Below the pieces are notes generated by a model. That model ran no database searches and was not told the DNA's origin. It saw nothing but the letters and a program-made list of their open reading frames with translations. Below are positions 26,643-35,056 of a stretch of 64,000 nucleotides of DNA, one piece after another (the stretch's first letter is position 1; each line of letters starts with the position of its first letter). The position numbers were made by a program, and so were the translations under genes. Source of the DNA: Spirosoma linguale DSM 74 (GTDB lineage Bacteria > Bacteroidota > Bacteroidia > Cytophagales > Spirosomataceae); the NCBI GenBank assembly GCA_000024525.1, contig CP001769.1, positions 4,373,001-4,437,000 on the forward strand. Direction: 5' to 3'.

Positions 26643-27980
26643 ATGGACAGGGGTATTATCGAAAAAAAGGATGTGGATAGTTTAGCCCGTTGCCGCCGCC
26701 AAATCGAGCAGGTCAGCGGTCTGGGGAGTGGGGAGGGATGGACGACGGCGGACTTTGATCACTTGAGTGAGGCCATTCTGGCAACCACCGGGGCTTGCCT
26801 AAGCGTAACGACGCTCAAGCGAGTATGGGGTAAAGTTCGCTACGATTCCTCGCCCACCACAACCACGCTAAACGTACTGGTCCAGTATCTGGGTTATTCA
26901 AACTGGCATGACTTCCAGGATCAGGCTCCTCAACCCAACCCGGTAGCGGATCGAACGTTGCCACGCCGTATTGATTCCTCACCCGTTCATACAAACTCGC
27001 GTCGGCTAGGAAACCGGGTCATTCACTATAAAGTGGCGATTTGCTTAATCGGTCTACTCACTTTTATGGTGGTATCGGATGGACAAAAACCCCTTTCGCC
27101 TCAGGATTTCTCCTTCCGTAGCCGCCCGGTCACATATGGAATTCCCAACTCGGTGGTGTTCGATTACGATGCGACGGCTTCACCGACAGATTCGGTGTTC
27201 ATTCAACAGTCTTGGGACCCCACCCGGCGTCAGCTTGTATCCCGCACGGGTCATCAACATACCTCGATCTATTACCATCCAGGTTACTTTCTAGCTAAAC
27301 TGGTGGTGGGTAAACAAATCGTTCGCGAGCACGATCTGCTTATCCGCTCGGATGGCTGGCATATCGCCGTCTTACAAGAGCCAGTGCCAGTCTACTTCAA
27401 GGCGGATGAGGTGATCGGGCAAGGAAAACTCAGCCTGCCCGTATCGCTCATTGAATCGAGTCACGTGCCGATGCAACCCCAGCCACCCGTGGTACGGTAT
27501 CGCTACATTCGCGAGTTAGCGGGGTTACGATCGGATAATTTTGTGTTCGAAACCCGGCTCCGCCATGATTACCGGATCGGGGCCGCCGCTTGTCAGCAGA
27601 CGCGCCTGATGATCCATGGTGTTGGCGATATGTTTTTTATACCGCTGTCGGCGAAAGGTTGCGTTTCTGATTTGTTTCTAGGCGTAGCGGACCACCAGGT
27701 AGATGGACACAATACAGACCTGTCGGCCTTCGGGGTTAACTTGTCCAAATGGGTTACGCTGCGTTGTGCGGTTATCCAGAACAAGGCACGCATTTGGGTG
27801 AACGGGCAACTCGCTTATCAAGCAATTATTCGGACGTCGCCGGTCGATCTGGTCGGGATTACGTACGAATTTACGGGGACAGGGTCGGTTGATTATTGCC
27901 GGTTCAGCCGCCCGACGGGTGAACTCGTCTTTGCCGATAGCTTTGACTCACGAGCCAACCCACTCACCAGCAAAAAGTAG
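26643..27980 (+). CDS. Membrane protein with DNA-binding-like head and lectin-like tail
   Basis: A 445-residue protein. Residues 1-100 are predicted cytoplasmic and helical, with FDHLSEAILATTGACLSVTT, LKRVWGKVRY and TTTTLNVLVQYLGYSNWHDF. This resembles helix-turn-helix-type heads seen in other Cytophagales membrane proteins. One membrane segment follows (VAICLIGLLTFMVVSDG, about 137-155). Outside comes a PKD-like domain (PNSVVFDYDATASPTDSVFI) and then a lectin-like domain with WVTLRCAVIQNKARIWVNGQ. The last domain is related in layout to the two secreted paralogues it diverges from. I infer a one-component transmembrane regulator or sensor of that locus; there is no direct evidence of DNA binding. 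Confidence 0.72.
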   Translation: MDRGIIEKKDVDSLARCRRQIEQVSGLGSGEGWTTADFDHLSEAILATTGACLSVTTLKRVWGKVRYDSSPTTTTLNVLVQYLGYSNWHDFQDQAPQPNPVADRTLPRRIDSSPVHTNSRRLGNRVIHYKVAICLIGLLTFMVVSDGQKPLSPQDFSFRSRPVTYGIPNSVVFDYDATASPTDSVFIQQSWDPTRRQLVSRTGHQHTSIYYHPGYFLAKLVVGKQIVREHDLLIRSDGWHIAVLQEPVPVYFKADEVIGQGKLSLPVSLIESSHVPMQPQPPVVRYRYIRELAGLRSDNFVFETRLRHDYRIGAAACQQTRLMIHGVGDMFFIPLSAKGCVSDLFLGVADHQVDGHNTDLSAFGVNLSKWVTLRCAVIQNKARIWVNGQLAYQAIIRTSPVDLVGITYEFTGTGSVDYCRFSRPTGELVFADSFDSRANPLTSKK

Positions 27981-28162
27981 TTTGGCCTGGTCTAGTTGTA
28001 AACGGTTGTCAATGTCGATTTCAGTCGATTAAATAGTTCCTGAACTATCGGTAACTAAGCGGTTCTGTTCATGGATGAACCACCGGCTTATTGGGCTTCC
28101 AACAGACTTTGGTTAACGATTACTAATACCCAGAAGCCATTCATACACTTAATATCAGATAA

Positions 28163-28232
28163 TCCTCCTCAGTGAGACGCGGAAGCATTCATGTATCCGC
28201 TTCAAGAACTGGGCTTTTGGTGAGACGGTTGA
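28163..28232 (+). repeat. Dispersed intergenic repeat, copy A
   Basis: Matches the family over CAGTGAGACGCGGAAGCATT, then TGTATCCGCTTCAAGAACTG. GAAGC (28182-28186) pairs with GCTTC (28199-28203), the second hairpin of the family. The right end has degenerated. The surrounding gap at 27981-28321 holds nothing else I can name. Confidence 0.65.
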
Positions 28233-28321
28233 TATTCACTTGCCCTCATTTAACAAATCTTAACTTGGAGACAAAAGTCTGGCCGTCCACCTTTGCTTGA
28301 CCACTAAGATCGGCTAAGCTT

Positions 28322-29362
28322 GTGAAGTTCTTCCTGTTTTCCGCTTGCCTAATTTTCTCGGCAATTAACAGTATGTATGCTCAGTATACGCAACGTGCGG
28401 TTGGGGGCTATACTGTCTTTACCATTCCCTTCGAAGGCGATTCGGTCACATTTGCCGTAGTTGCTAAGCCAGGCGAGCTAAGAGCCAGGAAGCCTATTTT
28501 TTTGTTTCGGCAAGGCTCCCTGCCTATTCCCTTGTTTACAATCAATCCCAAAAATAATCGGCCTTCGTTAACGGAGTTACCGATTAGTTGCTACGATCAT
28601 GAAGCAGAGTACTATAGTATCATGATTGCGAAGCCCGGTGTTCCAATCATTGCAAATGATGCCTATTTAGATACGTTGTTTACGACTCGAAACAATCCAA
28701 AACCAGCTATGTATCCACCCCAGTACCAGGCTCATAATTATCTGGACTACTATGTACGTCAGACGAACGCCGTCCTGAAATTTGTGCTTCAGCAACCTTG
28801 GGCCGATGTTAAACGAGTAGTGTTGGCGGGTGGTTCGGAAGGGTACGGCGTGGCTATTAAGACCGCTTACTCCAACCCTGAAGTGACTCACTTGATTGCT
28901 TTTTCAGGCTTCCTGGACGGTCGCCAACAAGGCATTATACGAGAGGAGCGGATGAAAGGGTACACCGGAGAATATACCCAGGAGCAGGCGCAGCAACGTG
29001 TAAACGGATTACAGCAGCAGTGGAGCCAGATTTGTGCTGACTCATTAAACACATCGGCTAAAGTGGGTGATCCCAATCGGACGCACTATTCGTTCTCGAT
29101 TGACTTTAGAGGGTACCTGCTGGCCTTGACGATACCCATTTTAATCATTTATGGTACGGCCGATATAGGGGCTACCTCCAATGATGTTTTACCGCTTGAA
29201 TTTGCTAAGCGAGGTAAGAAAAACTTAGACATTAAAGCTTATCCTAATCACGATCACACCTTTTACAAACTAACTTATGATGGTAAAGGCAAAATCATTA
29301 GTAAAATTTATAACGGGGTTGCCGTTGAAAAAGATTATTTTCAGTGGTTACACGAGCACTAG
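28322..29362 (+). CDS. Exported alpha/beta hydrolase-like protein
   Basis: A 346-residue protein starting with GTG at 28322 and a signal peptide (FFLFSACLIFSAINSMYAQ). The nucleophile elbow GGSEGYG holds the probable catalytic serine. IPILIIYGTADIG carries a candidate acid and YPNHDHTFYKL the histidine, all in the order of an alpha/beta hydrolase. This suggests a periplasmic or surface esterase or peptidase of the prolyl-oligopeptidase-like type. The substrate is unknown. Base composition is lower in GC than the first 22 kb. It precedes the broken DUF6624 gene by 24 bp, so both may have formed an operon. Confidence 0.78.
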   Translation: MKFFLFSACLIFSAINSMYAQYTQRAVGGYTVFTIPFEGDSVTFAVVAKPGELRARKPIFLFRQGSLPIPLFTINPKNNRPSLTELPISCYDHEAEYYSIMIAKPGVPIIANDAYLDTLFTTRNNPKPAMYPPQYQAHNYLDYYVRQTNAVLKFVLQQPWADVKRVVLAGGSEGYGVAIKTAYSNPEVTHLIAFSGFLDGRQQGIIREERMKGYTGEYTQEQAQQRVNGLQQQWSQICADSLNTSAKVGDPNRTHYSFSIDFRGYLLALTIPILIIYGTADIGATSNDVLPLEFAKRGKKNLDIKAYPNHDHTFYKLTYDGKGKIISKIYNGVAVEKDYFQWLHEH

Positions 29363-29386
29363 CCAGATCGCTTTTCCAAACATTGT

Positions 29387-30340
29387 ATGAAACCAATTGT
29401 CCTGCTGGTAACGGCTACTTTTAATGGGTTAGGGCTTACCACTCTATTGGGTCAAACCAGGTATGCTACTGCGGACACGGCGTATGTCCAAGCGGTCGAA
29501 CAAGCCTTAGGTCATCTTGAAAAAGGGCAGTGTCAGCCATGTTTAACCGCCTATCAAAAGGCTTTCAAAATTGCCCAGAAAAGTGCCCTTAGTACGATGA
29601 GAGCGGCACTTTGTGCCTATCAGTGTCAGCAGCCCGCGTTAGCCAAAACCTATATTCAGCAAGCGGTTGACATTAATTACTCGATCGCAGAGGATATTTG
29701 GATTGACTATTAGTCTGCCCCTGAGTTCACCCCTTTTCGTACGTCCACGATGAAGGATTTAGTGCAGGACATATTCGAAAAAAAAGATGCTCAGTTAGGG
29801 ATTAATCAGTCGTTGAAAGCTCAATTACAGACGATTTATACCACCGATCAACAGCCACGCTCCCGTATCGATTCCCTTATACGTGTCTACGGGCAGAACT
29901 CGCCTCAACTGCAGCAACTCTGGCAGTCTATCCACCGGGAAGATTCTATCAACTTGGTTAAGATCGAGCAGATTATCCGGCAATATGGATACCCTGGCCG
30001 ACGTTTAGTGGGGGCTAAACTAGCTAATACGGCTTGGTTAATCATTCAGCATTCACCCTTAGCAATTCAGGAGAAGTACTTCCCTCTTATTGAACAAGCC
30101 GCCAATCAGGAGGAGATGTCAAAAACAAATATGGCGCTATTGATTGATCGGATTCGCGTGTACAAAGGGCAGAATCAGCTATATGGTACTCAAGTTAAGA
30201 TTGAGTCAACAGGTCAGAAATCCTTTTATCCAATTGAAGACCAGAAAAACGTGAATAAACGCCGGTCTCAAGTCGGATTAGATTCCTTAGAAGAGTATGC
30301 CAAACAGTTTGGTTTTGAGTATAAGCCCACCGGCAACTAG
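29387..30340 (+). pseudogene. DUF6624 protein split by one in-frame TAG
   Basis: Two open stretches, 29387-29713 and 29750-30340, lie in the same frame. They are separated only by a TAG at 29711-29713 and 12 sense codons (S-A-P-E-F-T-P-F-R-T-S-T) before the next ATG. Read through, this is one 317-residue protein. It has a signal peptide, a TPR-like pair of helices (HLEKGQCQPCLTAYQKAFKI, then KTYIQQAVDINYS) and a C-terminal DUF6624 domain. The latter shows WLIIQHSPLAIQEKYFPLIE, ALLIDRIRVYKGQNQLYGTQ and SLEEYAKQFGF. DUF6624 has no established function. The break may be a recent nonsense mutation or a sequencing error; readthrough is possible but has no visible support. Confidence 0.8.
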
Positions 30341-30360
30341 TGCCATTGGTTATCAATTAG

Positions 30361-30391
30361 TACTCTCTCAAAACGCTCCTTGAAGTGAGAT
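30361..30391 (+). repeat. Dispersed intergenic repeat, fragment G
   Basis: TACTCTCTCAAAACGCTCCT followed by TGAAGTGAGA matches the first hairpin segment of the family (CTCTC...GTGAGA pairing). The rest of the element is not recognisable. Confidence 0.45.
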
Positions 30392-30554
30392 TAACCAAGA
30401 ATAGTTACAACTACAAATCGCATCCTCCGCGGCTGCGGTTTAAAACCAACGATTGGCTTAAAGAGGCTGAATAAATGCGTAGGCTACGAATACCGTTTGA
30501 CGGATTTAAAGGTGTAATTGGTTTTTAATTCAATCGCGGCAAACGCGAACGCGG

Positions 30555-31475
30555 TCAATTAAACGACTGCCGGAATTCCAGCGGAGATAGATTCGTTTTT
30601 AATTTAAATAATTTGCTGAATGACTGCGGGTGTTCAAATCCCAACTGATACGCGATTTCGCCTACAGTCAGGTTGCTGATCGTCAGCACTTGTTTAGCTT
30701 TCTCGATGAGTTTTTGGTGAATGTATTGCTGCGTGTTCTGCCCGGTGAGCGACCGCAACAGGTCGCTTAAATAGCGGGGCGAAACCTGTAATTGGTCCGA
30801 AAGGAATTGAACCGTTGGCAACCCGTCCAGCAAGGCAGTCTCATCGGCAAAATAGGTATGCAGCAACCTATCGACCTTTTCCAGCAACGCATTATTGATC
30901 GGTTTACGGGTTCTAAACTGGCGTTGATAGAATCGCTGACTGTAGTTCAGCATGAGCTCCAACTGCGCTACTAATACATCCTGACTGAGGTCGTCGATGG
31001 CTGTTTCCAGCTCGTCGCCAATATTCTTCGCCATCGCGGTAATAATCTTTTTTTCTTTATCCGACAGGTGTAGCGATTCAGTAACCGAATAAGAGAAAAA
31101 GCAGTAATTTTTGATCTTGGTATCCAACGGGTAGTTCCGTAGAAAATCGGGATGTATCAGCAACGTGAAGCCTGAGCTGGACTCCGCGGTTTGAAGGCCT
31201 GTTAACGGCTGCCCGGGTGATGAAAAAAACATACCGCCTTCATCAAAATCATACGTAGTTTGCCCGTATCGCATTTTGCAACCCGCCGATTCGTTGTAGG
31301 TAATGTTGTAAAACTCCATAACAAAGGTAGGTGCCAGCATCTCAGTGGTGATCTGTACGTTGTTTTGGTCCAGTAGGCTGATTAGCGGATGCAGTGGTTT
31401 CGGTAAACCAAAAGCCCGTTGCATTTCGGTAATAGACTGGTAGATACGTGGTTTGTGTTTTGGTTCCCCTTTCAT
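30555..31475 (-). CDS. AraC-family transcriptional regulator
   Basis: A 306-residue cytoplasmic regulator. The N-terminal ~190 residues form a cupin-like effector region (GGMFFSSPGQPLTGLQ). The C-terminal ~100 residues are the double helix-turn-helix of AraC/XylS proteins: FLSDQLQVSPRYLSDLLRSL, then TVGEIAYQLGFEHPQSFSKL, then the closing LSPLEFRQSF. It lies 64 bp downstream of a short-chain dehydrogenase gene on the same strand, so it probably regulates that gene and itself. AraC-SDR pairs of this type are frequent in Bacteroidota. Confidence 0.93.
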   Translation of the reverse strand: MKGEPKHKPRIYQSITEMQRAFGLPKPLHPLISLLDQNNVQITTEMLAPTFVMEFYNITYNESAGCKMRYGQTTYDFDEGGMFFSSPGQPLTGLQTAESSSGFTLLIHPDFLRNYPLDTKIKNYCFFSYSVTESLHLSDKEKKIITAMAKNIGDELETAIDDLSQDVLVAQLELMLNYSQRFYQRQFRTRKPINNALLEKVDRLLHTYFADETALLDGLPTVQFLSDQLQVSPRYLSDLLRSLTGQNTQQYIHQKLIEKAKQVLTISNLTVGEIAYQLGFEHPQSFSKLFKLKTNLSPLEFRQSFN

Positions 31476-31539
31476 GGTTTTCTTAATAAATGCCGGTACA
31501 TTGTGTTAACACAGTGTACCGGCAAAGCAATTCCTAAAA

Positions 31540-32346
31540 TTACACGTTTACTTGGGCAAGCATTTGCTTCAACCCTTCTCTGAAAGCCTCATCACCTGCG
31601 GCAAGGCGCTGGGCATACCAGGCTTTTGCATCGTCGCCACATACATAGCGTAGGGTATTTGTGCCATCCGTAGCCGCTCCATACACCACTTCGGCAATTT
31701 GCTCGGCCGTAGACACCGCTTTATCGGGCGCCAGCATAGCCGTAAATCGATTCATTATCGCTTCGTAGGCTGGGTGAGCGGCAAAAATGGCTCTATCGGC
31801 TATTTCAGTAGCCACCAGGCCAGGCTCTATGGTCTTAATGCCAATGCCGAACTCGTTCAACTCAAATGACAGACTTTCGCTCCAGCCCTCCAGCGCCCAT
31901 TTGCTGGCGTCGTACATGGAGCTGACGGGAAAACCCATCAAACCGGCCGAAGACCCAGTGGTGATAAATAACCCGGCTTTCTGCTCCCGGAAGTAAGGAA
32001 TAAACGCCTGCGTCACCCGAACTACGCCCAGGAAATTGGTTTCCATCTGCCGAACGATCTCTTCATCGCTGATGGCTTCCAGGGCACCCAGCAACGCATA
32101 GCCGGCATTATTAAATACTACATCGACAGGTCCCAGCACCAGCGCCTTCTGTGCTGTTTCTTTAATCTGTTTCCTATCCGTTACGTCCAATGGGAGCAGC
32201 GTGACATTGGCCAACCCATTAAGTTCTTTTTCGTTTTCTGGTTTACGCATGGTAGCAATCACATGCCAGCCTTTGGCCGCAAACAGTTTTGCCGTTGCCT
32301 TACCTATTCCAGCTGAAGCGCCCGTAATAAAAATAGTCTTTGTCAT
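31540..32346 (-). CDS. Short-chain dehydrogenase/reductase
   Basis: A classical SDR of 268 residues, starting at the ATG at 32346 (MTKTIFITGASAGIGKATAK). The earlier frame opening adds nine residues before the Rossmann strand and is unlikely. The cofactor motif TGASAGIG is followed by NNAGYALLG. Catalytic residues are Ser in TGSSAGLMGFP and the YDASKWALEGW motif (Tyr-x-x-x-Lys). An arginine near ATMRKPENE suggests NADP(H) preference. The substrate is unknown. It forms a unit with the AraC regulator downstream. Confidence 0.93.
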   Translation of the reverse strand: MTKTIFITGASAGIGKATAKLFAAKGWHVIATMRKPENEKELNGLANVTLLPLDVTDRKQIKETAQKALVLGPVDVVFNNAGYALLGALEAISDEEIVRQMETNFLGVVRVTQAFIPYFREQKAGLFITTGSSAGLMGFPVSSMYDASKWALEGWSESLSFELNEFGIGIKTIEPGLVATEIADRAIFAAHPAYEAIMNRFTAMLAPDKAVSTAEQIAEVVYGAATDGTNTLRYVCGDDAKAWYAQRLAAGDEAFREGLKQMLAQVNV

Positions 32347-32558
32347 TTTTTCTCGTGTATTTTCGAGTGACAAAGCTCCTGCGCTAACGCTGACCGGCTG
32401 TAGTGAAAGTGGTATATCTTGTAGTCAAAATGGTAAAGAACTCGTTCCCAATTATTTTTTTACGATGTTCTATTCCCCACTCAGTTAGGTCACGCGGTTT
32501 TTTTATGCACCCACTTATAAAAGCCCATTCTCAATTAATGCTCCTAACAAGAAATGGA

Positions 32559-33065
32559 CTAAAAGTTTAGCTTATAGAGCCAATAGCGTTTCCCATACAT
32601 GGGGGCCAACTCTTTGTCTTGTTTGAAGCCTAGTGCTTCATACATCTGACGAGCGGCATTCATGAATTCGCTGGTGTGCAGAGCCACTCCGATTTCGCTA
32701 GTGGCCTGAGCATGCTGGACACAAAGCTGGGTCAATTTTCTGCCGATGCCCAAGCCTCGATACGTAGGATCTACTCCTAGTAGACGGATATAACTCCAAT
32801 CGGCGGGAAAAATAGTGGTAGGGTTGCCCTTCGGCACCAAGAAGATGACACCGGCTAACTGGTTATCTTTTTCACAAACAAAGGCAGCGGCTTTGCCCAG
32901 TAGCTCGACAAACAGGCTCTTATTGGCTAGATTGGTTTCCATCCTGGCCCAATCCGCTGGGGCTAGAACCGCTTGATAATCGTGATAGGCACTTAGTGTC
33001 AACCCAACGATGTTGGGAACGTCGGAAATATTTGCCTTACGGTACGTCAAATTATGATTGACCAT
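32559..33065 (-). CDS. GNAT-family N-acetyltransferase
   Basis: A 168-residue acetyltransferase with the acetyl-CoA-binding motif A: IRLLGVDPTYRGLGIGRKLT (R-G-L-G-I-G-R). The C-terminal block MNAARQMYEALGFKQDKE is the usual motif B with YEALGF. The acceptor, which could be an amino acid, peptide or antibiotic, cannot be predicted. It stands alone between two gene-poor stretches. Confidence 0.92.
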   Translation of the reverse strand: MVNHNLTYRKANISDVPNIVGLTLSAYHDYQAVLAPADWARMETNLANKSLFVELLGKAAAFVCEKDNQLAGVIFLVPKGNPTTIFPADWSYIRLLGVDPTYRGLGIGRKLTQLCVQHAQATSEIGVALHTSEFMNAARQMYEALGFKQDKELAPMYGKRYWLYKLNF

Positions 33066-33136
33066 CTTTCGTACTATCCAAGAGCTAACGGGATAGCCAA
33101 AGTACGAAAATAATAGATAAGCATTTATGTGCTGTG

Positions 33137-33212
33137 CATCTCTTTAAAGGCTCCCAACTGAGATATCAAATGTTGCTCTGAAAAGGCGTTTAAATCAACA
33201 GTTCCGTAAGGC
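33137..33212 (+). repeat. Dispersed intergenic repeat, copy B
   Basis: CATCTCTTTAAAGGCTCCCA followed by ACTGAGATATCAA matches hairpin 1. The stem is ATCTC/GAGAT where copies D and F have GTCTC/GAGAC, a compensated change at the outer pair. It then runs into AAAGGCGTTTAAATCAACAG, the 3' segment. The second hairpin is decayed. The rest of the 33066-33454 gap shows nothing else. Confidence 0.6.
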
Positions 33213-33454
33213 TCTGTAACCGGGAAGAGGGGATAAACCTAAAAAGATGGTAGCGATGGCCGACCATCAAATTGCCAGTTGGCTACCGCCATCACTCGGA
33301 TGTAAAACACTTCTTTTACAAACGATAAATTTAGGAGAAAGCACTTAACTTAGATTATACAGCAAGAATCACCGTAGCCTAAAGAGTTTGCAAAGAGTAT
33401 TGGTCAATAACCTTTATTAGCACTTATTCGTGCGGCCCTAATACACCAAAAACT

Positions 33455-33655
33455 ATGAAAAATCGACACAGGTCTCTTCTCCTGTTCTTCGTGTTTACAG
33501 TTCTTGGAGGCTTCAACCTGTCAAGCCTGCTAGGTCGTCCCATTTTTGAGAACATGCGAGGGGGAGATGTTGCACACCTGATCGGCACAATTGTGATGTT
33601 CGGGCTTGCCATCTTGTGTCTTAAGGAATACTTTTTCGGCCGTCGCTCATCATGA
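33455..33655 (+). CDS. Small two-helix membrane protein, unknown
   Basis: A 66-residue protein with two hydrophobic segments (LLLFFVFTVLGGFNL and LIGTIVMFGLAILCLKEYFF) joined by a short loop with RPIFENMRGGD. The clean hydrophobic layout and ATG after a gene-free region favour it over the overlapping minus-strand frame. I recognise no family. A palindrome at 33692-33706 lies just downstream. Confidence 0.5.
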   Translation: MKNRHRSLLLFFVFTVLGGFNLSSLLGRPIFENMRGGDVAHLIGTIVMFGLAILCLKEYFFGRRSS

Positions 33656-33691
33656 AGACTGGGCATCCCCAGCAATAGTATAGTAGTACGT

Positions 33692-33706
33692 GTCTGCGAC
33701 GCAGAC
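33692..33706. repeat. Perfect 7-bp-arm palindrome
   Basis: GTCTGCG, a central A, then CGCAGAC. It lies 37 bp after the small membrane protein gene. A similar short palindrome, TTCGTA-GCA-TACGAA, lies at 33933-33947. They may be protein-binding sites; the first could also be a weak terminator. Confidence 0.35.
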
Positions 33707-33756
33707 TCCGCTTCACGTATTCGCACTTATACAACAGGTCGTACGCTACTGCTGAC

Positions 33757-33876
33757 GTTGGACAGTTATTAAAAAGTTAGTATCTCATTAAAGGCTCCCT
33801 CCTGAGACGCCGAAGCATTTATTGATCTGCTTCATAGTTGGGGCGTTTAATTGGCCAGCCTCTTATAAAAACTGTC
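33757..33876 (+). repeat. Dispersed intergenic repeat, best full copy C
   Basis: The left end reads GTTGGACAGTTATTAAAA. The right end TTATAAAAACTGTCAAG is its imperfect inverted repeat. Hairpin 1 is TCTC...GAGA around AAAGGCTCCC. Hairpin 2 is GAAGCA (33812-33817) with TGCTTC (33828-33833). A segment GGGGCGTTTAATTGG follows. Size (~120 bp), inverted ends and lack of coding capacity fit a miniature mobile element. It lies in the 33656-34050 gap beside the parB end. Confidence 0.72.
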
Positions 33877-34050
33877 AAGTGGCCAGCAGTCGGTGCGCCG
33901 ACCCGGGTCTGACCGTCGCCACTGCGGTACTATTCGTAGCATACGAAGTACACCTCTTTAACATTTGGTGACTCATTGGTGAGTATTACTTGTAAGTCTT
34001 ACAGTCCGGCGACATAAGTCTGACCTAAATAAGTAGCAGGTAAGTCATTT

Positions 34051-34081
34051 AGAAAAGGTGGTAAAATTTACCACCTTTTCT
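34051..34081. repeat. 31-bp perfect palindrome beside parB
   Basis: Left arm AGAAAAGGTGGTAAA (34051-34065), single central A, right arm TTTACCACCTTTTCT (34067-34081). It lies 20 bp beyond the parB stop. It can be read as a bidirectional terminator for the parAB operon (T-rich 3' arm) or as a parS-like centromere site. I cannot decide between the two from one copy. Confidence 0.6.
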
Positions 34082-34100
34082 ACCCTTCTCAGGCCAAGCG

Positions 34101-35036
34101 TCACGTACGCTTAAGTTCGTTCACAATCGACTGTAGTGTCTGAATCATTTCTTCGCAGGTTGAGACAAGACTTTCCGAAGGATAAGATAGCTTTTGCACC
34201 AACGAGACCACTTGACTAACTTTATATTGTAAATTCACGTTCTGCCCATCGGCTGATGATCTTGTGATAGCTGGCTGAGGGCTATGATCGGACTTCAGAA
34301 CTGCGATTAGTTCATTGGGGGTCGCAATTGGGGATATCGGCTCCTGACGATCACCAAGGGCAATTACATCGCCTTTATTCAGTTTTACTTTCCGGGCTAG
34401 CACTTCCTTCTTAAGCGGCTCCGCCAGCTTATCGAGCCCTTTGGCGTAACTCGCATCCAGTCGGATAGTTTTGGGACTTACTTTAAACTGATCAGCCAAA
34501 ACCTGTTCGGTACGAATCGGGTCTTTTTTCGGTAGAATAGCGCTTTTTGACGCGGGATGCAGGGGTAAGCTCTCCACCTGGCCAGGCCTACCCAATTTCT
34601 TCTTGAGTGCATTGTACTTCTGCCCACGTAGATACGACATTTGCTCAGGTGTAAGATTGCGCCGACCGAGCTGGTTGTCAATCATAAAATTTTTTACCGC
34701 ATCTATATCCGTAAACTCCCGCAGCGATATCTTAAAATCTATGCTGTTTCGCTTGCAGATGCCATAGCGGTTGTGTCCATCGATCAACAGGTACTGTACT
34801 TCTTCTTGTGGGCCGTCTTCAATAGAGCGTTGCCAAACAAGTAGTGGCTCCCGACAACCCTCATTTTTGATATTCTCTTCTAGCTGCTTGTATTCATCTT
34901 CCAGCAGCGGAGGTATCAATGATTCAAGCTCGGCAAGGATCGAAATCTGCTTTTTAATGTGCTCTTGCTGAACCAGACTTCCCCCTTCCTTGCGGATCAA
35001 CGGTTTTTCGCCAAACTGATTTAATATTTTCTTCAT
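34101..35036 (-). CDS. parB: ParB-like partition/nuclease-fold protein
   Basis: A 311-residue ParB/Spo0J-type protein, plasmid-partition style. The N-terminal ParB domain has PPLLEDEYKQLEENIKNEGC, then EPLLVW and LLIDGHNRYGICKRN (the nucleotide-binding box, here DGHNRY rather than GERR). A central helical region, LTPEQMSYLRGQKYNALKKK, and a helix-turn-helix near VLADQFKVSPKTIRLDASYA would bind the centromere. The C-terminus ends in a short helix. It lies 20 bp downstream of parA and is presumably co-transcribed. Its role would be segregation of a low-copy replicon; here it lies in a chromosomal context. Confidence 0.88.
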   Translation of the reverse strand: MKKILNQFGEKPLIRKEGGSLVQQEHIKKQISILAELESLIPPLLEDEYKQLEENIKNEGCREPLLVWQRSIEDGPQEEVQYLLIDGHNRYGICKRNSIDFKISLREFTDIDAVKNFMIDNQLGRRNLTPEQMSYLRGQKYNALKKKLGRPGQVESLPLHPASKSAILPKKDPIRTEQVLADQFKVSPKTIRLDASYAKGLDKLAEPLKKEVLARKVKLNKGDVIALGDRQEPISPIATPNELIAVLKSDHSPQPAITRSSADGQNVNLQYKVSQVVSLVQKLSYPSESLVSTCEEMIQTLQSIVNELKRT

Positions 35037-35056
35037 AGGAAGGTACCGTCAGGGTG

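Noticed and set aside
33215..33240. TGTAACC as a third ECF promoter
   Set aside because: No TGTC element at 16 bp and no gene in the right position.
33424..33726. 100-codon minus-strand frame
   Set aside because: It overlaps the better-supported small membrane protein on the plus strand and is rich in arginine, typical of a shadow frame.
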